From NCBI RefSeq assembly GCF_017313275.1, contig NZ_JAFLNM010000001.1, positions 1,488,001-1,552,000 of the forward strand: a stretch of 64,000 bases of DNA. The letters are read 5' to 3'. Shown one piece after another: positions 10,399 through 21,200 of this stretch (its first letter is position 1; each line of letters begins with the position of its first letter). The notes under the pieces are model-generated. The model saw only the letters and a list, made by a program, of their open reading frames with translations. It was not told where the DNA came from and did no database searches. The DNA is from Flagellimonas profundi (GTDB lineage: Bacteria; Bacteroidota; Bacteroidia; Flavobacteriales; Flavobacteriaceae). The position numbers and the translations under genes are program-made.

Positions 10399-10505
10399 AT
10401 ATTTGGGTTTTTAACATACTTCCGGTATATAAGCAAAGAAGCTTTGGGTAGTTTTTCCTATTTTTATAGCTCTAATTTTCAAGGAAAACTCAACTCAAAC
10501 TAATT

Positions 10506-11840
10506 ATGAAGAATTACTTCCCCCTACTATTTACATTTCTTTTTATTTCATTTTCACAAGCGCAAACCGATACAAGGATATATGACATTATCAATTCAGT
10601 TTCCGCTGAACGTATTGAAAGTGATGTAACCACGCTGGTCAACTTCGGCACAAGACACACCTTGAGCGATACCGTTTCACAGACACGGGGAATTGGCGCC
10701 GCTAGAAGATGGATCAAATCGGAATTTGAAAAAATCTCAGCAGACTGTAACGATTGTCTCGAGGTTTTCTATCAAAAAAACTTGATCGAAGAGGGTGATA
10801 ATGCGCGAATCGTGAAAGATGTGGAAATCGTTAATGTTGTTGCCATACAGCGCGGAACCAAATTTCCGAATCGCTTTATTATTATGAGCGGGGATATCGA
10901 CTCCCGTGTCAGCAACCCTACCAACTACACATCAGATTCCCCTGGAGCCAACGATAATGCCAGTGGAATGGCAGGGACTATTGAAGCATCACGGGTATTG
11001 TCCAAATATAAATTTGAAAGTAGCATTATTTATTTAGGGCTTTCCGGAGAAGAGCAAGGACTTTATGGTGGTAAAGGCATGGCTGCTTACGCCAAGGAAA
11101 AAGGATGGGATATCGTAGGTATTCTTAACAATGATATGATCGGAAATATCACAGGAGTCGATGGTGTGGTGAGCAACCGGGATTTCAGGATTTTTTCGGA
11201 ACCTGTACCTCCTACCGAAACGGAACAAGAACGCAGGGCAAGGCGTTTTTACGGCGGCGAAGTTGATGGGATTTCCCGCCAGTTGGCACGCTACATTTAC
11301 AAAACCACCAAAACCTATATGCCCGAAATGAATCCTATGATGATTTACCGTTTGGATAGATTTGGACGTGGTGGCCACCACAGACCTTTTAACGATGCCG
11401 GCTATGCAGGTGTTCGCATTATGGAGGCCCACGAGAATTATACACAGCAACACCAAGACATCCGAACAGAAGATGGTATCGCCTACGGTGATGTCTTGGA
11501 ACATGTAAATTTTGAATATGCGAAAAAGCTCACTGCGGTAAACGCCATTAATCTAGCATCCATTGCTTGGGCACCGCCCGCTCCTGAAACTGTTGAAATC
11601 GGAGGTATTGTGGAACCTAGTGCCAAATTGCGCTGGAGTAAAGTAGATGGTGCCGTTGGCTACAAAATATATTGGAGGGATACCACCTCCCCTACTTGGG
11701 ACAATTACAAGTATGTCGGCGATGTTAGTGAGCATACCTTGGAAGGTATTGTAATCGATAACTACTTCTTTGGTGTAGCGGCCGTTGGCAAAGACGGACA
11801 CGAAAGTCCCGTAGTTTTTCCAAACAAAGTTTTCAGGTAA
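10506..11840 (+). CDS. M28 family zinc peptidase, exported, with C-terminal fibronectin-like domain
   Basis: 444 residues with a signal peptide ending in SQAQ. The M28 catalytic domain spans about 40-350: SGDIDSR (130-132 DID), PGANDNASG (bridging Asp), GLSGEEQGLYGG (Glu general base and ligand), NNDMIG, and a late MEAHENYT histidine. The family normally has His-x-Asp at the first site; here that place is Asp130, a variant to note. A fibronectin type III-like domain follows from about 355 (AKLRWSKVDGAVGYKIYW). M28 members are aminopeptidases or carboxypeptidases, so a periplasmic or surface exopeptidase is likely. The M1 peptidase gene follows 13 bases later, so the two are probably cotranscribed. 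Confidence 0.85.
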   Translation: MKNYFPLLFTFLFISFSQAQTDTRIYDIINSVSAERIESDVTTLVNFGTRHTLSDTVSQTRGIGAARRWIKSEFEKISADCNDCLEVFYQKNLIEEGDNARIVKDVEIVNVVAIQRGTKFPNRFIIMSGDIDSRVSNPTNYTSDSPGANDNASGMAGTIEASRVLSKYKFESSIIYLGLSGEEQGLYGGKGMAAYAKEKGWDIVGILNNDMIGNITGVDGVVSNRDFRIFSEPVPPTETEQERRARRFYGGEVDGISRQLARYIYKTTKTYMPEMNPMMIYRLDRFGRGGHHRPFNDAGYAGVRIMEAHENYTQQHQDIRTEDGIAYGDVLEHVNFEYAKKLTAVNAINLASIAWAPPAPETVEIGGIVEPSAKLRWSKVDGAVGYKIYWRDTTSPTWDNYKYVGDVSEHTLEGIVIDNYFFGVAAVGKDGHESPVVFPNKVFR

Positions 11841-11853
11841 TAAACAGTCATAA

Positions 11854-13467
11854 ATGAAACATAGTCTCCTGATCATTGCTCTTTTACTTCGAGCCTGGGC
11901 GATTAATGCACAAGAATTCACAAGACAAGACTCTCTGCGGGGAAGCATTACTCCAGAACGGGTGTGGTGGGATTTGAACCACTATGACCTGAATATTAAG
12001 ATCGAGCCTTCCAAAAAGTTTATCTCTGGGTACAATGTGGTCAGGTACAAGGTGCTGAAAGAAGCAAAAACGCTTCAAATTGACCTTCAGAAACCCATGC
12101 AAATTGTATCTGTTGAACAAGACGGTAAAAAACTAAGGTTTTCCTCGGAAGGAAATGCCCATTTCATCAAATTAAAAAAGAGACAGGTCCCTGGAGCATA
12201 CAACGAACTGAAAATTACATATTCAGGATATCCGAGAGAAGCCGTTAGAGCTCCGTGGGATGGAGGTTTTTCATGGAAAGAAGATACAAATGGCAATCCT
12301 TTTGTGGCTACTTCCTGCCAAGGACTCGGAGCAAGTGTATGGTGGCCGAACAAAGACCACATGTACGACGAGGTGGACAGCATGCGTATCAGTGCTACCG
12401 TTCCAAAAGACCTGATGGATGTCTCCAACGGGCAATTGGAAAGTGTAGAAGAGAAAGGGGATTTTAAAACTTATAATTGGGTGGTCAAAAACCCTATCAA
12501 CAATTATGGGGTAAACGTAAATATTGGGGATTACACCCATTTTGGAGAGACCTACCAAGGTGAAAACGGCCCACTTCAATTGGATTACTACGTACTGCCC
12601 GAAAATTTGGAGAAGGCCAAAAAACAATTTGCACAAACTCCAATGATGATGAGGGCCTTTGAACATTGGTTCGGGCCCTACCCTTTTTATGAGGATGGCT
12701 TTAAATTGGTGGAAGTGCCTTATTTGGGCATGGAGCACCAAAGTTCCGTTACTTACGGTAACAAGTTCGAAAATGGTTACTTGGGTCGTGATCTATCGGG
12801 CACGGGTTGGGGACTACAATTCGATTTTATTATTATCCACGAAGCGGGACACGAATGGTTTGCCAATAATATTACCTATAAAGATATTGCCGATATGTGG
12901 GTACACGAAGGATTTACGGCCTACTCCGAAAATCTGTACCTCGACTATCACTTTGGAAAAAAGGCATCCGCTGAATATGTAATTGGAACACGTTCCAATA
13001 TTCAGAACGACCGTCCTATTATTGGTCCGTACGGAGTTAACAAAAGCGGCTCTGGAGATATGTACTACAAGGGCGCGAACATACTCCACACCTTACGTCA
13101 ATTAGTGGAAGATGATGAAAAATGGCGCCAAATATTAAGAGGCATCAATAAAGATTTTTATCACCAAACCGTTACTTCCGAACAAATTGAAAATTATTTG
13201 AGTGAAAAATCCGGGAAAGATCTATCGGCTTTCTTTGATCAATACTTACGTACTACAATGATTCCTACATTGGAATATAAAATTGATGGAGAAACCATGA
13301 GTTATAGGTATGTGAACATTGTGGAAGATTTTGATATGCCCATTAAAATAACTGTGGATGGTTCGGAAAAATGGCTGTTCCCGAATACTACATGGAAAAC
13401 CGAGGAATTAGGGGGAACCCAAGTTGATTTTGATAAAAATTTCTACATAGAGACACAAAAAATTTAA
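11854..13467 (+). CDS. M1 family metallopeptidase, exported
   Basis: 537 residues with a signal peptide ending near INAQ. The zinc site is complete: HEAGH with His329, Glu330 and His333, and the third ligand Glu352 in VHEGFTAYSE, with the canonical 18-residue spacing. The exopeptidase GxMEN signature appears as YLGMEHQS, where His replaces Asn. The protein is shorter than aminopeptidase N (about 850) because it stops after the catalytic domain and a short tail, as is common for exported Bacteroidota M1 enzymes. It probably trims peptides in the periplasm together with the M28 enzyme upstream. Exact specificity cannot be read. Confidence 0.88.
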   Translation: MKHSLLIIALLLRAWAINAQEFTRQDSLRGSITPERVWWDLNHYDLNIKIEPSKKFISGYNVVRYKVLKEAKTLQIDLQKPMQIVSVEQDGKKLRFSSEGNAHFIKLKKRQVPGAYNELKITYSGYPREAVRAPWDGGFSWKEDTNGNPFVATSCQGLGASVWWPNKDHMYDEVDSMRISATVPKDLMDVSNGQLESVEEKGDFKTYNWVVKNPINNYGVNVNIGDYTHFGETYQGENGPLQLDYYVLPENLEKAKKQFAQTPMMMRAFEHWFGPYPFYEDGFKLVEVPYLGMEHQSSVTYGNKFENGYLGRDLSGTGWGLQFDFIIIHEAGHEWFANNITYKDIADMWVHEGFTAYSENLYLDYHFGKKASAEYVIGTRSNIQNDRPIIGPYGVNKSGSGDMYYKGANILHTLRQLVEDDEKWRQILRGINKDFYHQTVTSEQIENYLSEKSGKDLSAFFDQYLRTTMIPTLEYKIDGETMSYRYVNIVEDFDMPIKITVDGSEKWLFPNTTWKTEELGGTQVDFDKNFYIETQKI

Positions 13468-13468
13468 T

Positions 13469-14041
13469 TTGAAAAAGCATCCCGAGCATTATTTTAAGAA
13501 TGATGATGAGTGGCGCGAGTGGCTTCATGAAAACCATGAAACATATACTGGTGTCCACTTGATTTTTTACAAAGTCGAGCATCATAAGGAAAGTATGCGA
13601 TGGGAGGAGGCCGTAAAAGTTGCCCTTTGTTATGGATGGATAGACAGCACCGTTAAAAGTCTCGGTGATGGAAAGCGCAAACAATACTTTTGTCCAAGAA
13701 AACCCAAAAGCACCTGGAGCAAAGTCAACAAGAATCACATAAAAGAATTAAAAGCTAATGGTTTGATGCACCAAAGTGGTCTGGAAGTCATTGAAGTTGC
13801 CAAGAAAAATGGTTCTTGGACCATATTGGACGATGTGGAAAACGGTGTGGTACCAGAAGATTTGCAAAAAGCCTTTAACAATCACCAAACAGCCCATAAA
13901 AACTTTAAAAGTTTCACTAGCAGTCAAAGAAAGAGCTATCTCTATTGGCTCAAACAAGCCAAAAGGGAAGAGACCCGGAAAAGAAGAATCAAGGAAATCG
14001 TATCTCTTTCAGAAAAAAATATTAAATACAGAGGCCAATAA
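13469..14041 (+). CDS. YdeI/OmpD-associated family protein
   Basis: 190 residues. Recognised by the family pattern WREWLHENHE near the N-terminus, VALCYGWIDSTVKSLGD, and the C-terminal lysine/arginine-rich helix (QAKREETRKRRIKEI). The start is a TTG two bases after the M1 gene; an in-frame TAG lies at 13448-13450 and the next ATG would remove about 40 conserved residues, so TTG is the only sensible start. Family members in other bacteria are linked to bacteriocin resistance or outer-membrane protein effects, but the biochemical role is unknown. It ends one base before the convergent MFS gene ends. Confidence 0.8.
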   Translation: MKKHPEHYFKNDDEWREWLHENHETYTGVHLIFYKVEHHKESMRWEEAVKVALCYGWIDSTVKSLGDGKRKQYFCPRKPKSTWSKVNKNHIKELKANGLMHQSGLEVIEVAKKNGSWTILDDVENGVVPEDLQKAFNNHQTAHKNFKSFTSSQRKSYLYWLKQAKREETRKRRIKEIVSLSEKNIKYRGQ

Positions 14042-14042
14042 G

Positions 14043-15323
14043 TCACTGCTTACCATATTTTCTATGGTAAATCAATGCTGCAATACCACCAATTAAAGCG
14101 AAGACACTCAACATCCAAAACACATTTTGATGCCCGATTTCTTCGCCCGGGTGAGCATCCAAAAGCATACCATAGGCTGGGCCAGCGAATACATCGGGCG
14201 TGTAGCCTATCAAAGAAATTAATCCAACTGCGGTACCTGTCAAGGTCAAGGGTATTTTACCTACGTGCATAACCCCAAAATAAAGCGCTCGAATACCATA
14301 AACTCCTGCCGCGATAACAACAACCGATATAAAAAACAAAAGTGTTGTTGTCGGTGCAATTATCCCACTGGCAAAGAGCAATCCCCCTACTAGGGCCAAA
14401 GCAAAGCTAACCACCAAGAGCCAGGTAATCTTTAAACGATCGGCAATCAACCCGAACAAAATGCCCGCAGCGGGTCGCAGGAATTGCAATAAGGTTCCCA
14501 CCTTGGCCGAGTCTACTTGATTGTACAACATGACCTCCTCGGCATATTGTGAAATGATGTCCGTAATTTTATAACCTACATAGCCACAAAGGATAATGAC
14601 CATCAGCAACCAAACTGAAGGTAATTTCAATACTTGTTTGATATCCTTCCAGGAAATGCGATCAAGAATCACTTTTTCACTGTTCTCGTCCATTCTCATA
14701 AAAAACCAGACCAAAAAACCAACCAAAATAATGATAATGGAAGCAGAATAGATTACATAGGTAAACGCCTCCTTGCGGTCATTAAGGTTGGCTACATCCG
14801 GGGATTCGGATAAAAAGAAGGAAAACACCACCACGCCCAACAAACTGAACAGGGCTCCTGTAAGTCCCCGACCACCATCAAGAAATCCAAAAGCTTTTCC
14901 CTGTGAATCGGTCCCACCCCAAATTCTAGTGGCCTTTATCATGGGAGCCCAAAACAGAAAAATGGTGGTAAAGCCCCACCAACCATAAATTATCTGAAGC
15001 ACCCATAACGCGGGGTATTGCGCAAACAAAAACCCGCCCAATGCAGTCATCCACAAAGCGACGGCAATCAGTTTTCGGGGCTGGTACTTATCGGCCAGGG
15101 GACCTCCCAACACATAAGAAACCATGGCCACCAAACCGTAAATGGAAAAACAGAGCCCCAGCTGTACATTGTCCAACTCTAAAACATCCAGTACGGTGGG
15201 CCTAAAAACACGCGGTAATACAAAGGGAAGGATAAAGATCGCCTCACCCGATAAAATCAATAATAATAAATAGAACCAACTTGGCTTAGCTTCTTTCAAA
15301 TCTTGTGTTTGGATAAAAATCAC
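14043..15323 (-). CDS. MFS transporter (phosphate-ester/nitrate-permease-like)
   Basis: 426 residues with about 12 membrane helices. The loop between helices 2 and 3 reads GGPLADKYQPRKLIA, the MFS signature A, and a second copy after helix 8 reads FGLIADRLKITWLL. The overall look is that of the GlpT/UhpT or NarK-like branch of the family. Substrate is not determinable. It points against its neighbours on both sides, being convergent with the YdeI gene and divergent from the amidohydrolase at 15399, so it is probably its own transcription unit with a promoter in the 75-base gap. Confidence 0.85.
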   Translation of the reverse strand: MIFIQTQDLKEAKPSWFYLLLLILSGEAIFILPFVLPRVFRPTVLDVLELDNVQLGLCFSIYGLVAMVSYVLGGPLADKYQPRKLIAVALWMTALGGFLFAQYPALWVLQIIYGWWGFTTIFLFWAPMIKATRIWGGTDSQGKAFGFLDGGRGLTGALFSLLGVVVFSFFLSESPDVANLNDRKEAFTYVIYSASIIIILVGFLVWFFMRMDENSEKVILDRISWKDIKQVLKLPSVWLLMVIILCGYVGYKITDIISQYAEEVMLYNQVDSAKVGTLLQFLRPAAGILFGLIADRLKITWLLVVSFALALVGGLLFASGIIAPTTTLLFFISVVVIAAGVYGIRALYFGVMHVGKIPLTLTGTAVGLISLIGYTPDVFAGPAYGMLLDAHPGEEIGHQNVFWMLSVFALIGGIAALIYHRKYGKQ

Positions 15324-15398
15324 TAAAAAAATTGGAAAAACCCAGAAGCCCGGTCAATAAAAAATCAGGTATCTTTAAGGATCAAAATTCAACCTCAA

Positions 15399-16805
15399 AT
15401 GACCCGACCACTCTTTTTCTCCCTTCTGCTCATTATCGTTAGTTGTAAAAAGGAGGCAACAAAGCAATATGATTTGGCAATCACCAACGCACAAGTCATC
15501 CACTTGGAAACCGGAAAAATCGAAAAGCAAAATCTATTTATTTCCAATGGAAGAATTGAATCCGTAGCGTCTGCTGATTCAAACGACTTTAAGGCTGATG
15601 CCACTATTGATGCCTCTGGAAAATATGTGCTGCCTGGATTTTGGGACAACCATATCCATTTACGTGGCGGTGATACTTTGATCAATAACAACAAAAACTT
15701 TTTAAAGCTTTTTATTGCCAACGGTATTACTACGGTACGTGATGCAGGGGGTGACCTCACCCATGCTGTTATGGACTGGAAAAATCAAATTGCCTCGGAA
15801 GAGTTGGTGGGCCCCACTATTTTTACCGCAGGTCCAAAAATTGATGGACCCAATGGGAGCTGGGCAGGCTCTTTGGAAGTAGAGACCGAAGCAGATGTGG
15901 TACATGCGTTGGATTCTTTGGAATCCTTAAATGTGGATTTTGTTAAAATTTATGACAGTAGAATTTCACGCGACAACTATCTAAGATCAATCGAAGAAGC
16001 CAAGAAAAGAGGATTTACAGTATCAGGACATATGCCGTTTACCGTCACCTTGGACGAGACCATAAATGTGGGAATGGATGGCATTGAGCACCTTTACTAT
16101 ATCATGAAAGGATGTGCCAGCAATGAGATTGAAATCACCGAGAAGTTGAACCAAGGTGAAATTGGATTTTGGGGTGCCATGCCCGCTCTTATGAAAGGGT
16201 ATTCGGACACGACTGCACAAACCACCTTTAATTCGTTAAAGGAAAATGATGTATTTGTGGTTCCCACACTTCATATTGGACATACTTTAAGTTATTTGGA
16301 CGAGGTAGACCATAGCAACGATAAGTACCTTCAATATATGGGCAGCGGTATCATCCAAACCTATCAAGGCAGGATACGATCAGCGTTGAACGCATCCGAA
16401 GAGGCCAGGGAAAACAGGAAGCAATTGGATACATTTTTTGGTGGATTGGCCAAATCCCTTAACTCGGCAGGTGTTCAATTGTTGGCAGGGTCGGACAGTG
16501 GAGCGTTCAACTCCTACACCTATCCCGGTATTTCTTTGCACAAGGAATTAAAGGCCATGGTAGACAATGGCATTTCTCCACTTGATGCGCTGCGAACTTC
16601 TAGCGTAAACGGAGCAAGATTCTTGGACCAAACCGAAGACTATGGCAAAATTTCCAAAGGGAAAATATCCGATTTGGTCATTTTGGATGCCAACCCGTTG
16701 GAAAATATCGAAAATACCGAGAAAATTTATGCCGTGGTCAAAGGAAGCCAAGTGTTTTCTAAAAGTGAATTACAAGAATTACTGAACAACTCCGTAATGG
16801 ATTAA
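15399..16805 (+). CDS. amidohydrolase family lipoprotein (imidazolonepropionase/prolidase-like)
   Basis: 468 residues. A lipoprotein signal ends at Cys16 (LLLIIVSC). The metal-dependent hydrolase barrel shows DNHIHLR (first metal pair), VDFVKIY with the bridging lysine, SGHMPF and IEHLYY histidines, and AGSDSG with the catalytic aspartate; an N-terminal and C-terminal composite beta-sandwich flank it (KISDLVILDANPL). Exported relatives are Xaa-Pro dipeptidases or cyclic-peptide and amide hydrolases. A second amidohydrolase of the same class follows 18 bases later, so they form a tandem pair in one operon. Substrate is unknown; a peptide or cyclic imide is the best guess from the surrounding peptidases. 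Confidence 0.85.
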   Translation: MTRPLFFSLLLIIVSCKKEATKQYDLAITNAQVIHLETGKIEKQNLFISNGRIESVASADSNDFKADATIDASGKYVLPGFWDNHIHLRGGDTLINNNKNFLKLFIANGITTVRDAGGDLTHAVMDWKNQIASEELVGPTIFTAGPKIDGPNGSWAGSLEVETEADVVHALDSLESLNVDFVKIYDSRISRDNYLRSIEEAKKRGFTVSGHMPFTVTLDETINVGMDGIEHLYYIMKGCASNEIEITEKLNQGEIGFWGAMPALMKGYSDTTAQTTFNSLKENDVFVVPTLHIGHTLSYLDEVDHSNDKYLQYMGSGIIQTYQGRIRSALNASEEARENRKQLDTFFGGLAKSLNSAGVQLLAGSDSGAFNSYTYPGISLHKELKAMVDNGISPLDALRTSSVNGARFLDQTEDYGKISKGKISDLVILDANPLENIENTEKIYAVVKGSQVFSKSELQELLNNSVMD

Positions 16806-16823
16806 CTCCCAAACAATATCAGT

Positions 16824-18080
16824 ATGCAACCAAAATACATTTTAGTCCTGATCCTGACCTTATTTCTGAACAGTTTGAGTTCACAGACCCTTTTGCTGCC
16901 CGAACAGGTTTTCGATGGCACTGAACTGCATAAAGGTTGGGTGGTATCCGTAGATGAAAACCGAATTACCTACGCAGGTCCTTTAAATGGACTGAAAAAC
17001 GCTGGTTCCTACACCAAAAAAGAATTAAAGGGCATGACACTGATGCCTGGTATCATTGAAGGTCACTCCCATTTGTTGTTACACCCGTACAACGAAACAG
17101 AATGGAACGACCAAGTTCTGGTAGAATCGCCTGCCGAGAGGGCTATCAGAGGTGCGGTACACGCTAAAAAGTCGTTGATGGCAGGTGTTACGTCCATGCG
17201 CGATTTAGGTTCGGAGGGAGCGGGTTATACCGATGTATATCTTAAAAAAACCATTGATGACGGCATAATTCCGGGCCCGCGTACCTTAATGGCAGGTCCA
17301 GCCATCGTAGCAACCGGGGCATATGGCCCAAAAGGATTTCATGACGGTGTCAAGGTCCCATTGGGTGCAGTACCTGTAAGCGGTAGGGACAATGCCATCA
17401 AAGAGGTAAGAACGCAATTGGGCCAAGGGGCCAACCTCATAAAAATTTATGCCGATTACCGCTGGGGCAAAGGAGAGCCTTCTCAACCCACTTTTTTACA
17501 GGAAGAAATCACTGCAATGGTCGAGGCAGCCACCACTGCGGGACGTTATGTAGTGGCCCATGCCAGTACCCCGGCAGGAATGCGGCGCGCAATTATGGGC
17601 GGTGTGGAAACCATTGAACATGGTGATGGTGGTACGGCAGAAATATTTGGGTTAATGAAAGAAAATGGAGTCGCCCTATGCCCCACTCTAGCTGCAGGAG
17701 ATGCTATTGAGCAGTACAAAGGTTGGAAAAAAGGTACCGAGCCCGACCCTGAACGAGTGGCAAAAAAAAAGAAATCCTTTCAAATGGCACTGCAATCGGG
17801 AGTTAACATTGTTTTCGGTGGCGATGTCGGTGTATTTACGCATGGAGAAAATTATCGGGAACTGGAACTGATGGTGGCCTATGGTATGAAACCCATCAAA
17901 GCCTTGCGGTCTGCAACCTCATTGAACGCAAAAATTCTTCATTTTGATGAATTGGGAATGATTCAAAAAGGATACTTGGCAGATATCATAGCTGTTCAAG
18001 GAAATCCTGTAGAAAACATTTCTCAAATGAAGTACGTCAGATATGTGATGAAAGATGGAGTCGTATACAAGGACAACTAA
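16824..18080 (+). CDS. amidohydrolase family protein, exported
   Basis: 418 residues with a signal peptide ending near SLSSQ. Active-site elements in order: EGHSHLLL (HxH), LIKIYADYRW (bridging Lys), VVAHAST, IEHGDGG and FGGDVGVF (catalytic Asp). This is the imidazolonepropionase-like/Xaa-Pro dipeptidase branch of the superfamily. It differs enough from the preceding amidohydrolase to suggest a different substrate and not a recent copy. The two genes are 18 bases apart and cotranscription is likely. A 128-base gap follows before the propeller gene. Confidence 0.85.
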   Translation: MQPKYILVLILTLFLNSLSSQTLLLPEQVFDGTELHKGWVVSVDENRITYAGPLNGLKNAGSYTKKELKGMTLMPGIIEGHSHLLLHPYNETEWNDQVLVESPAERAIRGAVHAKKSLMAGVTSMRDLGSEGAGYTDVYLKKTIDDGIIPGPRTLMAGPAIVATGAYGPKGFHDGVKVPLGAVPVSGRDNAIKEVRTQLGQGANLIKIYADYRWGKGEPSQPTFLQEEITAMVEAATTAGRYVVAHASTPAGMRRAIMGGVETIEHGDGGTAEIFGLMKENGVALCPTLAAGDAIEQYKGWKKGTEPDPERVAKKKKSFQMALQSGVNIVFGGDVGVFTHGENYRELELMVAYGMKPIKALRSATSLNAKILHFDELGMIQKGYLADIIAVQGNPVENISQMKYVRYVMKDGVVYKDN

Positions 18081-18209
18081 GCGACATTCCATTAACATCC
18101 TATTAAGAAATGAGGCGGGGGTTTTTGGTATCTTTAGGCGACCAAAAACTGACCATACCAAGTATGCCTTTCTTAGGTCAAAGCTAAACTCAAAAAATAA
18201 AACCAACTC

Positions 18210-21200
18210 ATGAAAAAATCAATCCTCTACCTTGTATTACTGATTACGGCCAGTATTACGGCACAAGATTTTAATGTAGAACTGTTCCGTGACATGAAAC
18301 CAAGAAACATTGGTCCTGCTGGAATGAGCGGTCGTGTCACTTCTATTGATGTGGTCCATTCCGACCCTGATGTGATGTTCGTTGGAACGGCTTCGGGCGG
18401 GTTATGGAAATCTACTTCCGGCGGTATAAAATGGGAACCCGTTTTTGATAAGGAGGTAACCGCTTCTATTGGAGCAGTGGCCATTCAACAATCCAATCCA
18501 TCAGTAATTTGGGTGGGAACAGGAGAAGGCAACCCAAGAAACAGCCTAAATGGCGGATATGGTATATACAAATCCTTGGACGGGGGTAAAACCTGGAAAT
18601 CCATGGGATTGGAAAAAACAAGGCACATCCATAGGGTCGTTATCGACCCAACAGACCCCGATGTAGTGTATGTAGGTGCCATTGGATCTCCATGGGGCGA
18701 GCACCCCGAACGAGGTGTCTTTAAAACCACCGATGGAGGTGAGACTTGGGAAAAAGTATTGTTCGTAAACAATAGAACAGGAGTTGCCGATCTGGTAATG
18801 GACCCTAAAAACCCGAACAAACTGATTGCTGCCATGTGGGAACACAAAAGAGAACCCTGGTTCTTTAACTCAGGTGGCGAAGGTAGTGGGCTGCACATCA
18901 CACACGATGGTGGTAAAACTTGGAAAAAAGTTACCGCAGAAGATGGTCTTCCCGAAGGAAATCTGGGTAGAATCGGTGTTGCCATAGCCCGTAACAAACC
19001 CAATATCATCTATGCGTTGGTAGAAGCTAAGAAAAATGCGTTGTACAAATCTACCGACGGAGGTTTTAAATGGGAGAAAATCAACGACAAAAACGATATT
19101 GGAAATCGTCCATTTTACTATTCAGAAATTTATGTGGACCCGCAAAACGAGAATCGAGTGTATTCAGTTTTCACATACATCAACGTGTCTGAAGATGGTG
19201 GTAAAAACTTTACCCAATTGATGCCTGCTTATGGTGTGGACAATGGTATCCACCCCGACCATCATGCATGGTGGATCCATCCAGAAAACGGACAATTTAT
19301 GTTGGACGGTAACGATGGCGGTCTCAACATCACCAAAAACGGAGGTAAAACATGGCGTTTTATAGGGAATTTGCCTGTGGCACAGTTCTATCACATCAGT
19401 ACGGACAATGAGTATCCGTACAATGTGTATGGGGGTATGCAGGACAATGGCTCGTGGAGAGGACCCGCCTATGTTTGGAAAGCACAGGGAATCCGTAACA
19501 GTTATTGGCAAGAAATCGCCTTTGGGGACGGGTTCGATGTGGTTCCCGACAAGGATGATAGCCAATATGGATACGCCATGAGCCAACAGGGATATGTAAG
19601 CCGTTACGATTGGAAAACAGGCAACGGCTATATTGTACGCCCTACTCCGCCAGATGCGGACACTAAACTTCGATTTAACTGGAACGCGGCCATTGGTCAA
19701 GACCCATTTGATAACAGCACGGTATATTTTGGAAGTCAGTTTGTACATAAATCCACCGATAAAGGATTGACATGGGAAGTAATTTCCCCAGACCTGACCA
19801 CCAACGACAAGGAAAAACAAAAGCAGAGTGAAAGTGGTGGACTTACTATGGATGCCACAGGGGCAGAAAACCATTGCACTATTATTGTGATCGAACCCTC
19901 GCCTGTTGAAGAGGATATGCTTTGGATCGGAACCGATGACGGTCGTGTTCACTATACGCAAAATGGTGGTGAAACCTGGATTGAGGTCACTAAAAACATC
20001 AAAGGATTACCTGCTGGAAGTTGGATTCCGCAGATTAAAGCTTCGTACAACAATAAAGGTGAAGCTCTTTTGATCGCCAACGATTATAGAAGGTTCAACT
20101 ACACACCATACGCATACCGTACCAAGGATTACGGTAAAACTTGGACCCGTATCGTAGATGAAAACGATGTGGAAAGCTATGCGCTATCTATCATTGAAGA
20201 CCCAGAAAATCCCAACCTGATGTTCTTGGGTACGGACGATGGCCTTTACCTTTCATTGGATGCCGGCAACAATTGGAAGAAATGGAACAAGGATTTCCCA
20301 ACGGTTTCCACTAAAGATTTGGCAATTCATCCAAGGGAACAGGATTTGGTAATCGGAACTTTTGGTAGAGCCGCATGGGTTTTGGATGATATCCGTCCAT
20401 TGAGAAAATTGGCGGGCAATACCTCCATTTTACAGAAAGAAATCGGCCTGTTCAAAAGCCCCGATGCCTATTTAGCGGCCTATCAGCAACCAACCGGAAG
20501 TAGGTTTGGAGGCGATGCCATTTTCAGTGGCGAAAACAGGGAATCTGGCGCCATGATCACCTACTACCTCAAAGAAGGAAGCAAAAAGAAGAACAAGGAG
20601 GAGAAAAAAGAGGAAAACGAAGAGGAAGACAAAGCCGAGGGGGAAAGTTCGAAGGAAAAAACCAAGGATTCCATCTTTTTTGAGTTTTATGATGGCGATA
20701 GGCTCATCAGAACATTAAAATATAAAACTCCCGAAAAGGCCGGTTTCCACAGAATTTATTGGAACTTGGATGAAAAAGGTCCCGATAGACCTTCGAGAAC
20801 CATCAGAAAACGGGACAGAGAGCGTGGTGGTATCGAGGTAAAGCCTGGAACTTACAAAGTAAAGGCCATTTATGGCAATATATCCGATTCGACCATGGTA
20901 ACCGTAAAAACGGACCCTAGATTGGATGTTGACCTAGCCTCCATCAACGAAGTCTACGAAACTGGTAAAAAACTGGAAGGCTATACCCAAACAGCTGCGG
21001 ATGCGGTAAAACAATTGGTGGAAAGCAAGAATTTGGCGGATAAATTCAAAAAAGAGCTCAAGGAATTGGACAAGGACAAGTTTAAAGAGCAGATTAAAGC
21101 ATCGGAAGAAATTGTAAAACAGATCGATTCCGTTGTAGCATTGTACTTGGGCAAAGAGGACAAAAGACAGGGTATTACCGATGATCCAGAACCTAACGTA

